NCBI GenBank assembly: GCA_045611635.1
Contig: JAZKXL010000068.1
Span: forward strand, 1 to 14,517
Length of the DNA stretch: 14,517 bases
From: Fimenecus sp045611635
GTDB taxonomy: Bacteria > Bacillota > Clostridia > Oscillospirales > Acutalibacteraceae
Direction: 5' to 3'
Position 1 is the first letter of the stretch. The number at the start of each line of letters is the position of its first letter. Under the pieces are notes generated by a model. The model did no database searches and was not told the DNA's origin. It saw nothing but the letters and a program-made list of their open reading frames with translations. The translations under genes and the position numbers were made by a program. Positions 1 through 5,224 of the stretch are shown piece after piece.

Positions 1-1
1 A

Positions 2-412
2 GGTAGCCGTGACCACTCACGAACTCCAATGTGTTGGGATACAACCGAAAATGCAGGTTTCACAACTGGTACACCATGGATTCGCCTTAATGGTGATTAT
101 ATGGAATGTAATGCAACAACACAAATTGCAGATGAAAATAGCCCATATAACTACTATAAAGCACTTATGGCACTTAGAAAAGAATATAAGTCTACAATGG
201 TTTATGGCGATTTTAAATCACTTAAAACAAATGATAAAACATTTTGTCTTTTTAGAGAAAGTAATGATGCAAAGATTTATATCGAAATGAATCTTACTGA
301 AAACACAATTGATAGACCAAGCCCAACAGGTGGCAAGTGTTTGCTTTCAAACTATGACGAGCCAAAAGAAAAGCTTCGCCCATACGAAGTAAACATTTAT
401 AAAGTGAAATAA
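2..412 (+). CDS. GH13 alpha-glucosidase (oligo-1,6-glucosidase type), C-terminal fragment
   Basis: This is the 3' end of a gene that begins outside the window. The frame is open from base 2 and encodes 136 residues before TAA. It starts GSRDHSRTPMCWD, followed by ENAGFTTGTPWIRLN and then YYKALMALRK. This is the classic C-terminal part of the GH13 barrel and the start of the beta-sandwich domain in oligo-1,6-glucosidase, trehalose-6-phosphate hydrolase and sucrose isomerase relatives, whose usual form is RTPMQWD...NAGFTTG.PWI.VN. The family hydrolyses alpha-glucosidic bonds of short oligosaccharides in the cytoplasm. The catalytic Asp/Glu residues lie upstream and cannot be seen, so the exact substrate is open. 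The family's usual Gln in PMQWD is Cys here. An ATG at 29 lies inside the conserved motif and is not a real start. A strong terminator follows at once, so this is the last gene of its unit. Confidence 0.88.
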   Translation, partial: GSRDHSRTPMCWDTTENAGFTTGTPWIRLNGDYMECNATTQIADENSPYNYYKALMALRKEYKSTMVYGDFKSLKTNDKTFCLFRESNDAKIYIEMNLTENTIDRPSPTGGKCLLSNYDEPKEKLRPYEVNIYKVK

Positions 413-416
413 AAAT

Positions 417-450
417 AAAAAACGGTGAGAGCAATCTCACCGTTTTACTT
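417..450 (+). terminator. Intrinsic terminator after the GH13 gene
   Basis: A perfect stem AACGGTGAGA / TCTCACCGTT (421-430 with 435-444) closes on a GCAA tetraloop. It extends by A-T pairs on each side and is followed by TTTTACTTTT. It begins a few bases after the GH13 stop. The flanking A run means it could also stop minus-strand transcription coming from the tRNA. Confidence 0.9.
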
Positions 451-459
451 TTATCTTAA

Positions 460-501
460 CAAAAAATAAAAGAGTTTACACAATAGCGCAAACTCTTTTA
501 T
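460..501 (-). terminator. Intrinsic terminator of tRNA-Leu
   Basis: A 12-bp perfect inverted repeat (466-477 with 490-501, core AAAAGAGTTT / AAACTCTTTT) surrounds a 12-nt loop. On the minus strand it is followed by a T-rich run (complement of 461-466). It abuts the CCA end of the tRNA at 502 with no gap, so the precursor tail would begin directly with the hairpin. Confidence 0.85.
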
Positions 502-588
502 TGGTGCTGGTGACCGGACTTGAACCGGTACGGTATTGCTACCGAGGGATTTTAAGTCCCTTGCGTCTGCCGATTTCGCCACACCAGC
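502..588 (-). tRNA. tRNA-Leu (anticodon TAA), CCA encoded
   Basis: Read on the minus strand, 87 nt fold as a class II tRNA. The acceptor stem is GCTGGTG / CACCAGC, with discriminator A and an encoded CCA (502-504 on the plus strand). The D arm is GCGAAATCGGCAGACGC. The anticodon stem is AGGGA / TCCCT with loop CTTAAAA, giving anticodon TAA (plus-strand 552-554), which reads UUA/UUG. The long variable arm CGGTAGCAATACCG is typical of leucine tRNAs, and the T arm is ACCGG TTCAAGT CCGGT. All stems pair. The gene is monocistronic with its own promoter and terminator. Confidence 0.97.
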
Positions 589-611
589 ATACTGTTCTTA
601 ACAGCTTTTCT

Positions 612-640
612 ATTATATCTTATGAAAGTTGAAATGTCAA
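612..640 (-). promoter_or_regulatory. Promoter of tRNA-Leu
   Basis: The minus strand has TTGACA (635-640), exactly 17 bp, then TATAAT (612-617), a perfect vegetative consensus. The predicted start is near 605, leaving a leader of about 16 nt before the tRNA. The -35 box lies three bases beyond the stop codon of the ABC ATPase gene. I see no terminator between them, so ABC-operon transcripts may read through into the tRNA. Confidence 0.88.
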
Positions 641-642
641 TA

Positions 643-1200
643 TTATAATTCAACTATTTTCGCATTTAATAATTTAGCATCCTGATTATCGTGGCTAATT
701 ATTATAAAATCTCGTTTTTTACTTTCTTCTTTAATGATTTCACAAATACTTATCTTAAGATTTTCATCAAGTCCTTTAAATGGTTCATCAAGAATAACTA
801 AATCGCTGTCAAAACAAAGAGCACGAGCAAGAGAAACTCTTCTTCTCATACCACCACTAAGCGAAAGAGGAGAATTATCTTTTTCATTTTCAAGCCCCAT
901 GAGTTTTAAATAATGTAGCGCCTTTTCTCTACTACAAACTGCAGTTAAGTTTTTAAGAACTGAAACAAAGGGGATAAGTCGGTCTTCTTGAAACATAAAC
1001 GAGATTTGATTTTTATCTTTGATAATTTTGCCTTTATCCGCCTTTTCAAGACCTGCAAGTATTCGCATAAGCGTTGTTTTACCAAGTCCTGAAGCACCTT
1101 TAATAAGCAAAATACCATCAAAATCAAAAGTGTTTGTATAATTTTCAAATACAACTTTGTCACCATATTTTTTAGTGAGATTATTTATTTGAATTTTCAA
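643..1200 (-). CDS. ABC transporter ATP-binding protein, NitT/TauT (SsuB-like), unusually short
   Basis: This is the energising subunit of the importer encoded with the two genes before it; it hydrolyses ATP at the inner face of the membrane. All core motifs are present in 185 residues: Walker A GASGLGKTT (35-43), Q-loop Gln71 in MFQEDRLIP, signature LSGGMRRR (114-121), Walker B DLVILDEP (133-140, catalytic Glu139) and H-loop His170 in IISHD. SsuB/TauB proteins are usually about 240-260 residues. This one ends soon after the H-loop and lacks the C-terminal extension, so it is a minimal nucleotide-binding domain rather than a broken gene. The ATG at 1200 follows AGGGAGG at 8 nt and overlaps the permease end by 20 nt, which indicates coupled translation. 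The substrate cannot be deduced. Confidence 0.92.
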   Translation of the reverse strand: MKIQINNLTKKYGDKVVFENYTNTFDFDGILLIKGASGLGKTTLMRILAGLEKADKGKIIKDKNQISFMFQEDRLIPFVSVLKNLTAVCSREKALHYLKLMGLENEKDNSPLSLSGGMRRRVSLARALCFDSDLVILDEPFKGLDENLKISICEIIKEESKKRDFIIISHDNQDAKLLNAKIVEL

Positions 1201-1996
1201 TGAAATAACCTCCCTTTAACATAATTTTCTTAAAGCATAAATCAAGAATTGCAACAAGCAGTTTTTCAAGTACAAGACTTAAAATAATAATAACTACTGT
1301 CCATGCAAAAAGGTCAACAGTTTCAATATATACTTGTGCGTTTCTAAGATTTATACCAATAGAATTTTGTGGAGTGCAAAGCACCTCCGCTGCAATTCCT
1401 GCTTTCCAACCAAGTCCCACTGAAGCTTTACATGCTGATACAAAAGCAGGCACAGCTGATGGCAAAAGAATAAATTTTAATTTTTTTATCAATCCAAAGT
1501 TGTATGCATTTGCCATTTCAATAAGTGATTTATCAGTGCTTGTAATTGAACTTGTAACATTAGTCCAAACAACAGGTATAACCATAAGTATTGTAATAAA
1601 AATCGGCACGCTTACTTTGTCAAACCAAACAAGTGCAAGAATAATGAAAGACACAACAGGTGTAGTCTTAACTGCAGTCAAAAATGGTTTTAAAAGTGTG
1701 TTTAATGTGTTTGAAAAAGCAGTGATAATACCCAAAATACTACCAATTAACACACCAATTATATAACCTAAAGAAATACCTTTAAACGAGTTGAAAATAG
1801 TCAGCCAAAACTCACCGTTTGGCAAAAAATCTAACAATCTTTTTGCAACATCTAAAGGGGAGGCGATTAAAATATCAAGCCCAACAAGCTTATATGCAAC
1901 GAACCATAGCCCTAACCAAAAAATGATGGTCAGGGCTATTTTTATAATCTTTTTAATTGTTACCTTGCTTTTATGCTCCGAAGTAGAAGTCATCAC
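1181..1996 (-). CDS. ABC transporter permease, NitT/TauT (SsuC-like)
   Basis: About 270 residues form the membrane channel of the importer. Hydrophobic segments start with IALTIIFWLGLWFVAYKLVG, followed by several more typical of the BPD_transp_1 fold. The cytoplasmic EAA loop that docks the ATPase is EMANAYNFGLIKKLKFILLPSAVPA, followed by SACKASVGLGWKAGIAAEVL, a pattern typical of SsuC/TauC/NrtB permeases. The frame is open back to an ATG at 2032, but that start has no ribosome binding site and would overlap the upstream gene by 62 nt. GGAGG at 2008-2012 instead points to a GTG at 1996 (11 nt away) or the adjacent ATG at 1993; either gives normal family length. It overlaps the ends of both neighbours, as in a tightly coupled operon. 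Confidence 0.92.
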   Translation of the reverse strand: MMTSTSEHKSKVTIKKIIKIALTIIFWLGLWFVAYKLVGLDILIASPLDVAKRLLDFLPNGEFWLTIFNSFKGISLGYIIGVLIGSILGIITAFSNTLNTLLKPFLTAVKTTPVVSFIILALVWFDKVSVPIFITILMVIPVVWTNVTSSITSTDKSLIEMANAYNFGLIKKLKFILLPSAVPAFVSACKASVGLGWKAGIAAEVLCTPQNSIGINLRNAQVYIETVDLFAWTVVIIILSLVLEKLLVAILDLCFKKIMLKGGYFIENSNK

Positions 1997-2969
1997 TTGG
2001 CAACTTTCCTCCAATAGATTTAGGGTCAGCATTAAAGAAAATCTGAAGATTTGCAGACACTGATGCTTTCATATCTGCGCCGTCAATATATGCAATATTG
2101 CAATTTGGAATTGCCTTTTTAGCAATCGCAGCTTTTGGAATAATGCCATATTGTTCACAAAGTGTAGCTGTTGTTTCAATATCACTATTTGCAGCATTAA
2201 TAGATGCTTCATATTCTTCTAAGAACATCTTAACTGCTTCAGGATTTTTCTCTACAAAGTCCTTTTTAGCAATAACAACGCCTTGAATAAGAGTTTTACC
2301 GCTTACTTTTTCAAATTCTTCTGTAAGATTAAGAGCAACTCTAAGTGCTGGGTTTTTTGTGAGTGCTGCAGTAACTTTTGGCTCAGGTAACATAGAAATT
2401 GTTGCTTTACCTGTTGCTGCAAGAGTTGCTAATTCATCATGAGATGTAACATATTCAACAGTTACCTTGTCAGTAATACCATTCTTTTCAAGAAGGTAAT
2501 TAAGAATGTATTCAGGAGTTGAGCCCTGGCCTGTTGCATAAAGTTTTTTTCCTGCAAGGTCACTGAGTGAGTTTATGGTGTTACCATTTTCAAGAATGTA
2601 AAGTACACCCTTTGTGTTCACTGAAAGCACCTGAATATTACCGTTAAGTTTGTTATAAAGTGTAGCTGCAAGGTTAATAGGGCACGCTGCAATATCATAA
2701 GAGCCATTTGCCATACCAGCAACAATTTCAGTAGGGTCACTAACAACTGAGAATGTATAATCATTTTTTGTAGTGTTGTTGTCCTGGCTCTTCATAAGGT
2801 TTACCATACCAATACCGGTAGGACCTGAAAGACCTGCAATTCGCATGCTAACACTTTGGTAAGGAGCTGCTGTTGTTGATGTTGTTCCTTCTTCATTTTT
2901 TGTTGTACCACAAGCTGCAAATGCAAATACAATTGCGAATACAAGAAGTAATGAGATAACTTTTTTCAT
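1971..2969 (-). CDS. Substrate-binding lipoprotein of a NitT/TauT-type ABC importer
   Basis: An extracytoplasmic receptor that hands a small molecule to the permease and ATPase encoded next. From ATG 2969 it has 332 residues. A lipoprotein signal comes first (MKKVISLLLVFAIVFAFAAC, lipid-anchored Cys20), then a short Thr/Ser-rich linker and the mature domain. The segment MRIAGLSGPTGIGMVNLM and later PTEIVAGMANGSYDIAACPINLAATLYNK resemble the NMT1/SsuA-like, COG0715 group of binding proteins (TauA, SsuA, ThiY). The residue before the -1 Ala-Ala is Phe, an acceptable lipobox variant in Clostridia. An ATG at 2978 overlaps the upstream stop as ATGA, but AAAGG lies directly against it. The same AAAGG is well placed for ATG 2969, so I chose that. 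Candidate ligands for the family (sulfonates, taurine, thiamine precursors, nitrate-like anions) cannot be told apart here. Confidence 0.9.
   Translation of the reverse strand: MKKVISLLLVFAIVFAFAACGTTKNEEGTTSTTAAPYQSVSMRIAGLSGPTGIGMVNLMKSQDNNTTKNDYTFSVVSDPTEIVAGMANGSYDIAACPINLAATLYNKLNGNIQVLSVNTKGVLYILENGNTINSLSDLAGKKLYATGQGSTPEYILNYLLEKNGITDKVTVEYVTSHDELATLAATGKATISMLPEPKVTAALTKNPALRVALNLTEEFEKVSGKTLIQGVVIAKKDFVEKNPEAVKMFLEEYEASINAANSDIETTATLCEQYGIIPKAAIAKKAIPNCNIAYIDGADMKASVSANLQIFFNADPKSIGGKLPSDDFYFGA
2008..2012 (-). promoter_or_regulatory. Ribosome binding site that decides the permease start
   Basis: GGAGG on the minus strand lies inside the 3' end of the substrate-binding-protein gene. 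It sits 11 nt before GTG at 1996 and 14 nt before ATG at 1993. The more distal ATG at 2032 has nothing comparable. This supports the shorter permease. Confidence 0.7.
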
Positions 2970-2974
2970 TTTAA

Positions 2975-3619
2975 TCATCCTTTAATATATATTTTCTTAC
3001 CATTACGGTATATTTTACCTTGTTGTTCAAGATTTTCAATAACTCTATAAAGACTTGCACGACTAATATGCAATATGTGAGAAAGCTCGGTCATAGAAAT
3101 TGATATTTCACATTTTTCATTGTTTACATCAGCATTTTTCTTAAGATAAAGCATAAGCTTTTCTTCAGCGGTTGGTTTTGTGTATCCTTCAATTTTTGAG
3201 TTAAGAAAACCAATTCTTTCCGAAAGATAACTAATATAATTAAATGAAATTGAATTGTCACGTTTAATAAGCTCATCAATTCCACTTTTTTCAATAATTA
3301 CAACTTTGAGAGAAGTGAGTGCGGTGACAGTGTTTTCAAAATCATAGCTTTGATTATATAAAAAAGCAGCACCAAATATTTCGCCGTCTTTAAGGTGAGA
3401 AATAACAGTTTCACCTTTGCTGACTCTAGCTTCACCTTTAATAATAATACAAATAACAGGTGAGTAGTTTTCTTTAGAAAAAACAATGTCATTTTTTGAA
3501 TAAGAAACAGATTTGCCGTATGTATTCAATATGTTTGTTAAAGTTTTTTCATCAGCATCTTTAAATATTCTTGTTTTTTTTAGAAAGTTTAATGCGCTGA
3601 TAAGTGTAGTTTTAGTCAT
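2975..3619 (-). CDS. Crp/Fnr-family transcriptional regulator
   Basis: A 214-residue DNA-binding protein. Roughly residues 15-115 form a cyclic-nucleotide-binding-like beta roll (KGEARVSKGETVISHLKDGEIFGAAFLYN). A dimerisation helix follows, then a C-terminal winged helix with ISMTELSHILHISRASLYRVIENLEQQGKI as the helix-turn-helix. Only two cysteines are present and they are far apart, so no Fnr-type iron-sulfur cluster is expected. The Arg-Ser/Thr phosphate-binding signature of cAMP-responsive Crp is also absent, so the effector is unknown. A GTG at 3628 is in frame, but it forms part of the AAAAAGGTG ribosome binding site of ATG 3619, so the latter was chosen. It is first in the operon with the ABC importer and is therefore likely to control that importer (inference). 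A palindrome overlapping its promoter is a candidate autoregulatory site. Confidence 0.88.
   Translation of the reverse strand: MTKTTLISALNFLKKTRIFKDADEKTLTNILNTYGKSVSYSKNDIVFSKENYSPVICIIIKGEARVSKGETVISHLKDGEIFGAAFLYNQSYDFENTVTALTSLKVVIIEKSGIDELIKRDNSISFNYISYLSERIGFLNSKIEGYTKPTAEEKLMLYLKKNADVNNEKCEISISMTELSHILHISRASLYRVIENLEQQGKIYRNGKKIYIKG
2979..2983 (-). promoter_or_regulatory. Ribosome binding site that decides the binding-protein start
   Basis: AAAGG on the minus strand is directly adjacent to the ATG at 2978, too close to serve it, and 9 nt from the ATG at 2969. It lies within the last codons of the regulator gene, so translation of the two is probably coupled. Confidence 0.65.
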
Positions 3620-3661
3620 TTTTAGCACCTTTTTGTCTCATATAATACACTTTCCATAAAT

Positions 3662-3690
3662 ATAATACCATGTTGCTAAATTTTTGTCAA
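3662..3690 (-). promoter_or_regulatory. Promoter of the regulator-ABC operon
   Basis: The minus strand has TTGACA (3685-3690), a 17-bp spacer, then TATTAT (3662-3667). The predicted start is near 3655, about 36 nt before the regulator ATG. The -35 box overlaps the -35 of the divergent promoter on the plus strand. Confidence 0.8.
3673..3690. promoter_or_regulatory. Candidate operator palindrome over both -35 boxes
   Basis: TTGCTAAATTTTTGTCAA is an imperfect 18-bp palindrome of the form TTG-N2-AAA-NN-TTT-N2-CAA. It covers the -35 hexamers of the two divergent promoters. Crp/Fnr proteins bind palindromes of similar size, such as TTGAT-N4-ATCAA for Fnr, so the adjacent regulator gene is the natural candidate to bind here. 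This is inference, since such AT-rich partial palindromes arise by chance. Confidence 0.4.
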
Positions 3691-3713
3691 TAAAATCAAA
3701 AGGTTTTTATAAT
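3684..3713 (+). promoter_or_regulatory. Promoter of the antiporter gene (distal)
   Basis: TTGTCA (3684-3689), an 18-bp spacer and a perfect TATAAT (3708-3713) face the antiporter. The predicted start is near 3720, giving an untranslated leader of about 117 nt. Confidence 0.65.
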
Positions 3714-3768
3714 GGCAATTCTACCAAAAAAATCTTTTAAAACCCTTTGCAAAATGTCATTTTGATTA

Positions 3769-3797
3769 TTGCGTCTTTATACAAGCGGTGCTAAAAT
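3769..3797 (+). promoter_or_regulatory. Possible second, proximal promoter of the antiporter gene
   Basis: TTGCGT (3769-3774), a 17-bp spacer and TAAAAT (3792-3797) would start transcription near 3804, about 32 nt before the ATG. The -35 is weak. The element lies inside an inverted repeat (GCGTCT/AGACGC), so it may be regulated, or it may be leader structure rather than a promoter. Confidence 0.35.
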
Positions 3798-3808
3798 ATT
3801 AGACGCTT
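3771..3808 (+). promoter_or_regulatory. Inverted repeats in the antiporter leader
   Basis: GCGTCT (3771-3776) pairs with AGACGC (3801-3806) around a 24-nt loop. AAGCG (3783-3787) can alternatively pair with CGCTT (3804-3808). The two pairings share the CGC arm and exclude each other, and TTTAATTT follows. This could be a small regulatory leader or an operator. It matches no riboswitch class I can recognise. Confidence 0.3.
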
Positions 3809-3836
3809 TAATTTGTATGTTTAGAGGCGAATTTTT

Positions 3837-5111
3837 ATGGAAACTTTACTTTGTCTTTCGGTCGCATTATTTGCAGGCCTTATGCTTTCACGAGTGGCAA
3901 AAATGCTAAAACTTCCTGCAGTTACAGCTTATCTTATTGCAGGTATTCTTGTAGGCCCTTATGTGCTTGGTAATTTGGGCGTTGCAGGTCTTGGTTTCAC
4001 AAGTATGGAAAATATTCACGCATATAATATTATTCCTGATGTGGCACTTGGATTTATTGCATTTTCAATTGGTAACGAATTTAGACTTTCTCAACTTAAA
4101 CAAATAGGTAAGCAAGCAACTATTATCGGTATTTTTCAGGCACTTCTTGCTTGTGTAGTAGTTGATATTGCACTTTTAACTATTCATTTTATTGCACCGG
4201 AAAAATTGTCTTTACCAGCAGCAATAGTCTTGGGTGCTGTTGCCACAGCAACTGCTCCGGCAGCAACACTTATGGTTGTAAGACAGTATAAATCAAAAGG
4301 TCCTTTAACGGATATCCTTCTTCCTATTGTTGCTCTTGATGACGCAGTTGGTCTTATTGTATTTGCAATATCGTTTGGAATTGCAAAAGCACTTATAGTT
4401 GGAAGTGTTGATATAATATCAATTATTGTTGAACCACTTCTTGAAGTTGTGCTTTCGCTTGTGCTTGGTGCAGTTATGGGCTATTTATTCACATTTTTTG
4501 AGAAGTTTTTCCATTCAAGGTCAAAACGACTTGCCATGTCAGTAACTTTTGTGCTTTTAACAGTTGCATTATCAATGCTTAAATTTGAAATTGGTGGAAT
4601 TCACATTTCTTTCTCATCACTTTTAGTTTGCATGATGCTTGGAACAGTATTTTGTAATATTTGTGATTTTTCAGAAGAACTTATGGATAGAATTGACCGC
4701 TGGACAGCACCGTTGTTTATATTGTTCTTTGTAATCAGTGGTGCCGAACTTGAACTTTCAATATTCAAAGATTTGGCAATTGTTTGCATTGGTTTAGTGT
4801 ATATTGTGGCTCGTTGTATAGGTAAATATTTCGGTGCATCACTAAGTGCAAAAGCAACAAAATGTAACCCTGCAATTGTAAAATATCTTGGAGTTACACT
4901 TTTCCCACAAGCAGGTGTTGCTCTTGGAATGGCAATTAAAGCTGAAGAGTTAGGTGCTGAAGGTGCTATGGTAGCTAACATTACACTTTTTGCAGTTCTT
5001 ATTTATGAAATAGTAGGACCATTCCTTACAAAAAAAGCACTTTTCAAAGCAGGTGAAATCAAGCCAGAAGAAAAAGTAAGTGCAAGAGTAGAAAATATAA
5101 AAGACAAATAG
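3837..5111 (+). CDS. CPA2-type cation/proton antiporter
   Basis: A 424-residue integral membrane protein of the Na_H_Exchanger fold, with about 12 hydrophobic segments. It would exchange Na+ or K+ for protons across the cell membrane. Diagnostic features are the unwound-helix segment VATATAPAATLMV (about 135-147) and the paired aspartates ALDDAVGLIVFA (Asp168-Asp169). The Asp-Asp pair is characteristic of electrogenic CPA2 exchangers such as NapA. Later segments include FFVISGAELELS and LFPQAGVALGMAI, where charged residues lie in the membrane as in KefB/GerN-type transporters. The C-terminus is a short hydrophilic tail; there is no TrkA-N or TrkA-C regulatory domain as in KefB/KefC. The start is fixed by AGAGG 9 nt upstream. 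It is monocistronic, divergent from the regulator-ABC operon and closed by a terminator. Ion specificity cannot be read from the sequence. Confidence 0.92.
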   Translation: METLLCLSVALFAGLMLSRVAKMLKLPAVTAYLIAGILVGPYVLGNLGVAGLGFTSMENIHAYNIIPDVALGFIAFSIGNEFRLSQLKQIGKQATIIGIFQALLACVVVDIALLTIHFIAPEKLSLPAAIVLGAVATATAPAATLMVVRQYKSKGPLTDILLPIVALDDAVGLIVFAISFGIAKALIVGSVDIISIIVEPLLEVVLSLVLGAVMGYLFTFFEKFFHSRSKRLAMSVTFVLLTVALSMLKFEIGGIHISFSSLLVCMMLGTVFCNICDFSEELMDRIDRWTAPLFILFFVISGAELELSIFKDLAIVCIGLVYIVARCIGKYFGASLSAKATKCNPAIVKYLGVTLFPQAGVALGMAIKAEELGAEGAMVANITLFAVLIYEIVGPFLTKKALFKAGEIKPEEKVSARVENIKDK

Positions 5112-5122
5112 TGAATTATTAT

Positions 5123-5165
5123 AAAACCAAAGAGATTGTTTGAGCAATATCTTTGGTTTTTTTAT
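5123..5165 (+). terminator. Intrinsic terminator after the antiporter gene
   Basis: A 16-bp stem (5123-5138 with 5145-5160, one G-T wobble) runs from AAAACCAAAGA to TCTTTGGTTTT with loop TTTGAG. It is followed by a T run. It separates the antiporter gene from the glycosidase operon. Confidence 0.92.
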
Positions 5166-5193
5166 TGTAAATTTTCCTATATTATGGTAAACT
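5165..5193 (+). promoter_or_regulatory. Promoter of the GH2-GNAT-GH95 operon
   Basis: TTGTAA (5165-5170), a 17-bp spacer and TAAACT (5188-5193) lie between the upstream terminator and the ATG at 5225. The predicted start is near 5200. Both boxes are off-consensus, which would suit a regulated promoter. I see no clear CcpA cre site or operator palindrome. The GGAGG at 5213-5217 is well spaced. Confidence 0.5.
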
Positions 5194-5224
5194 AAATCTA
5201 TCTATACAAGACGGAGGTCTTTTT

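Noticed and set aside
1374..1766. A 130-codon plus-strand open frame
   Set aside because: It is antisense to the permease gene, whose membrane segments and EAA loop are clear. It has no initiation signals of its own.
2975..3619. Calling the regulator Fnr
   Set aside because: It lacks the four cysteines needed for the Fnr iron-sulfur cluster.
3720..3836. A known ion or c-di-AMP riboswitch before the antiporter
   Set aside because: I could not find the conserved core of ydaO, nhaA-I, nhaA-II or DUF1646-type RNAs. Only short inverted repeats are present.
5161..5224. A CcpA catabolite-repression (cre) site at the glycosidase promoter
   Set aside because: No sequence there has the central CG and flanking pattern of a cre site.
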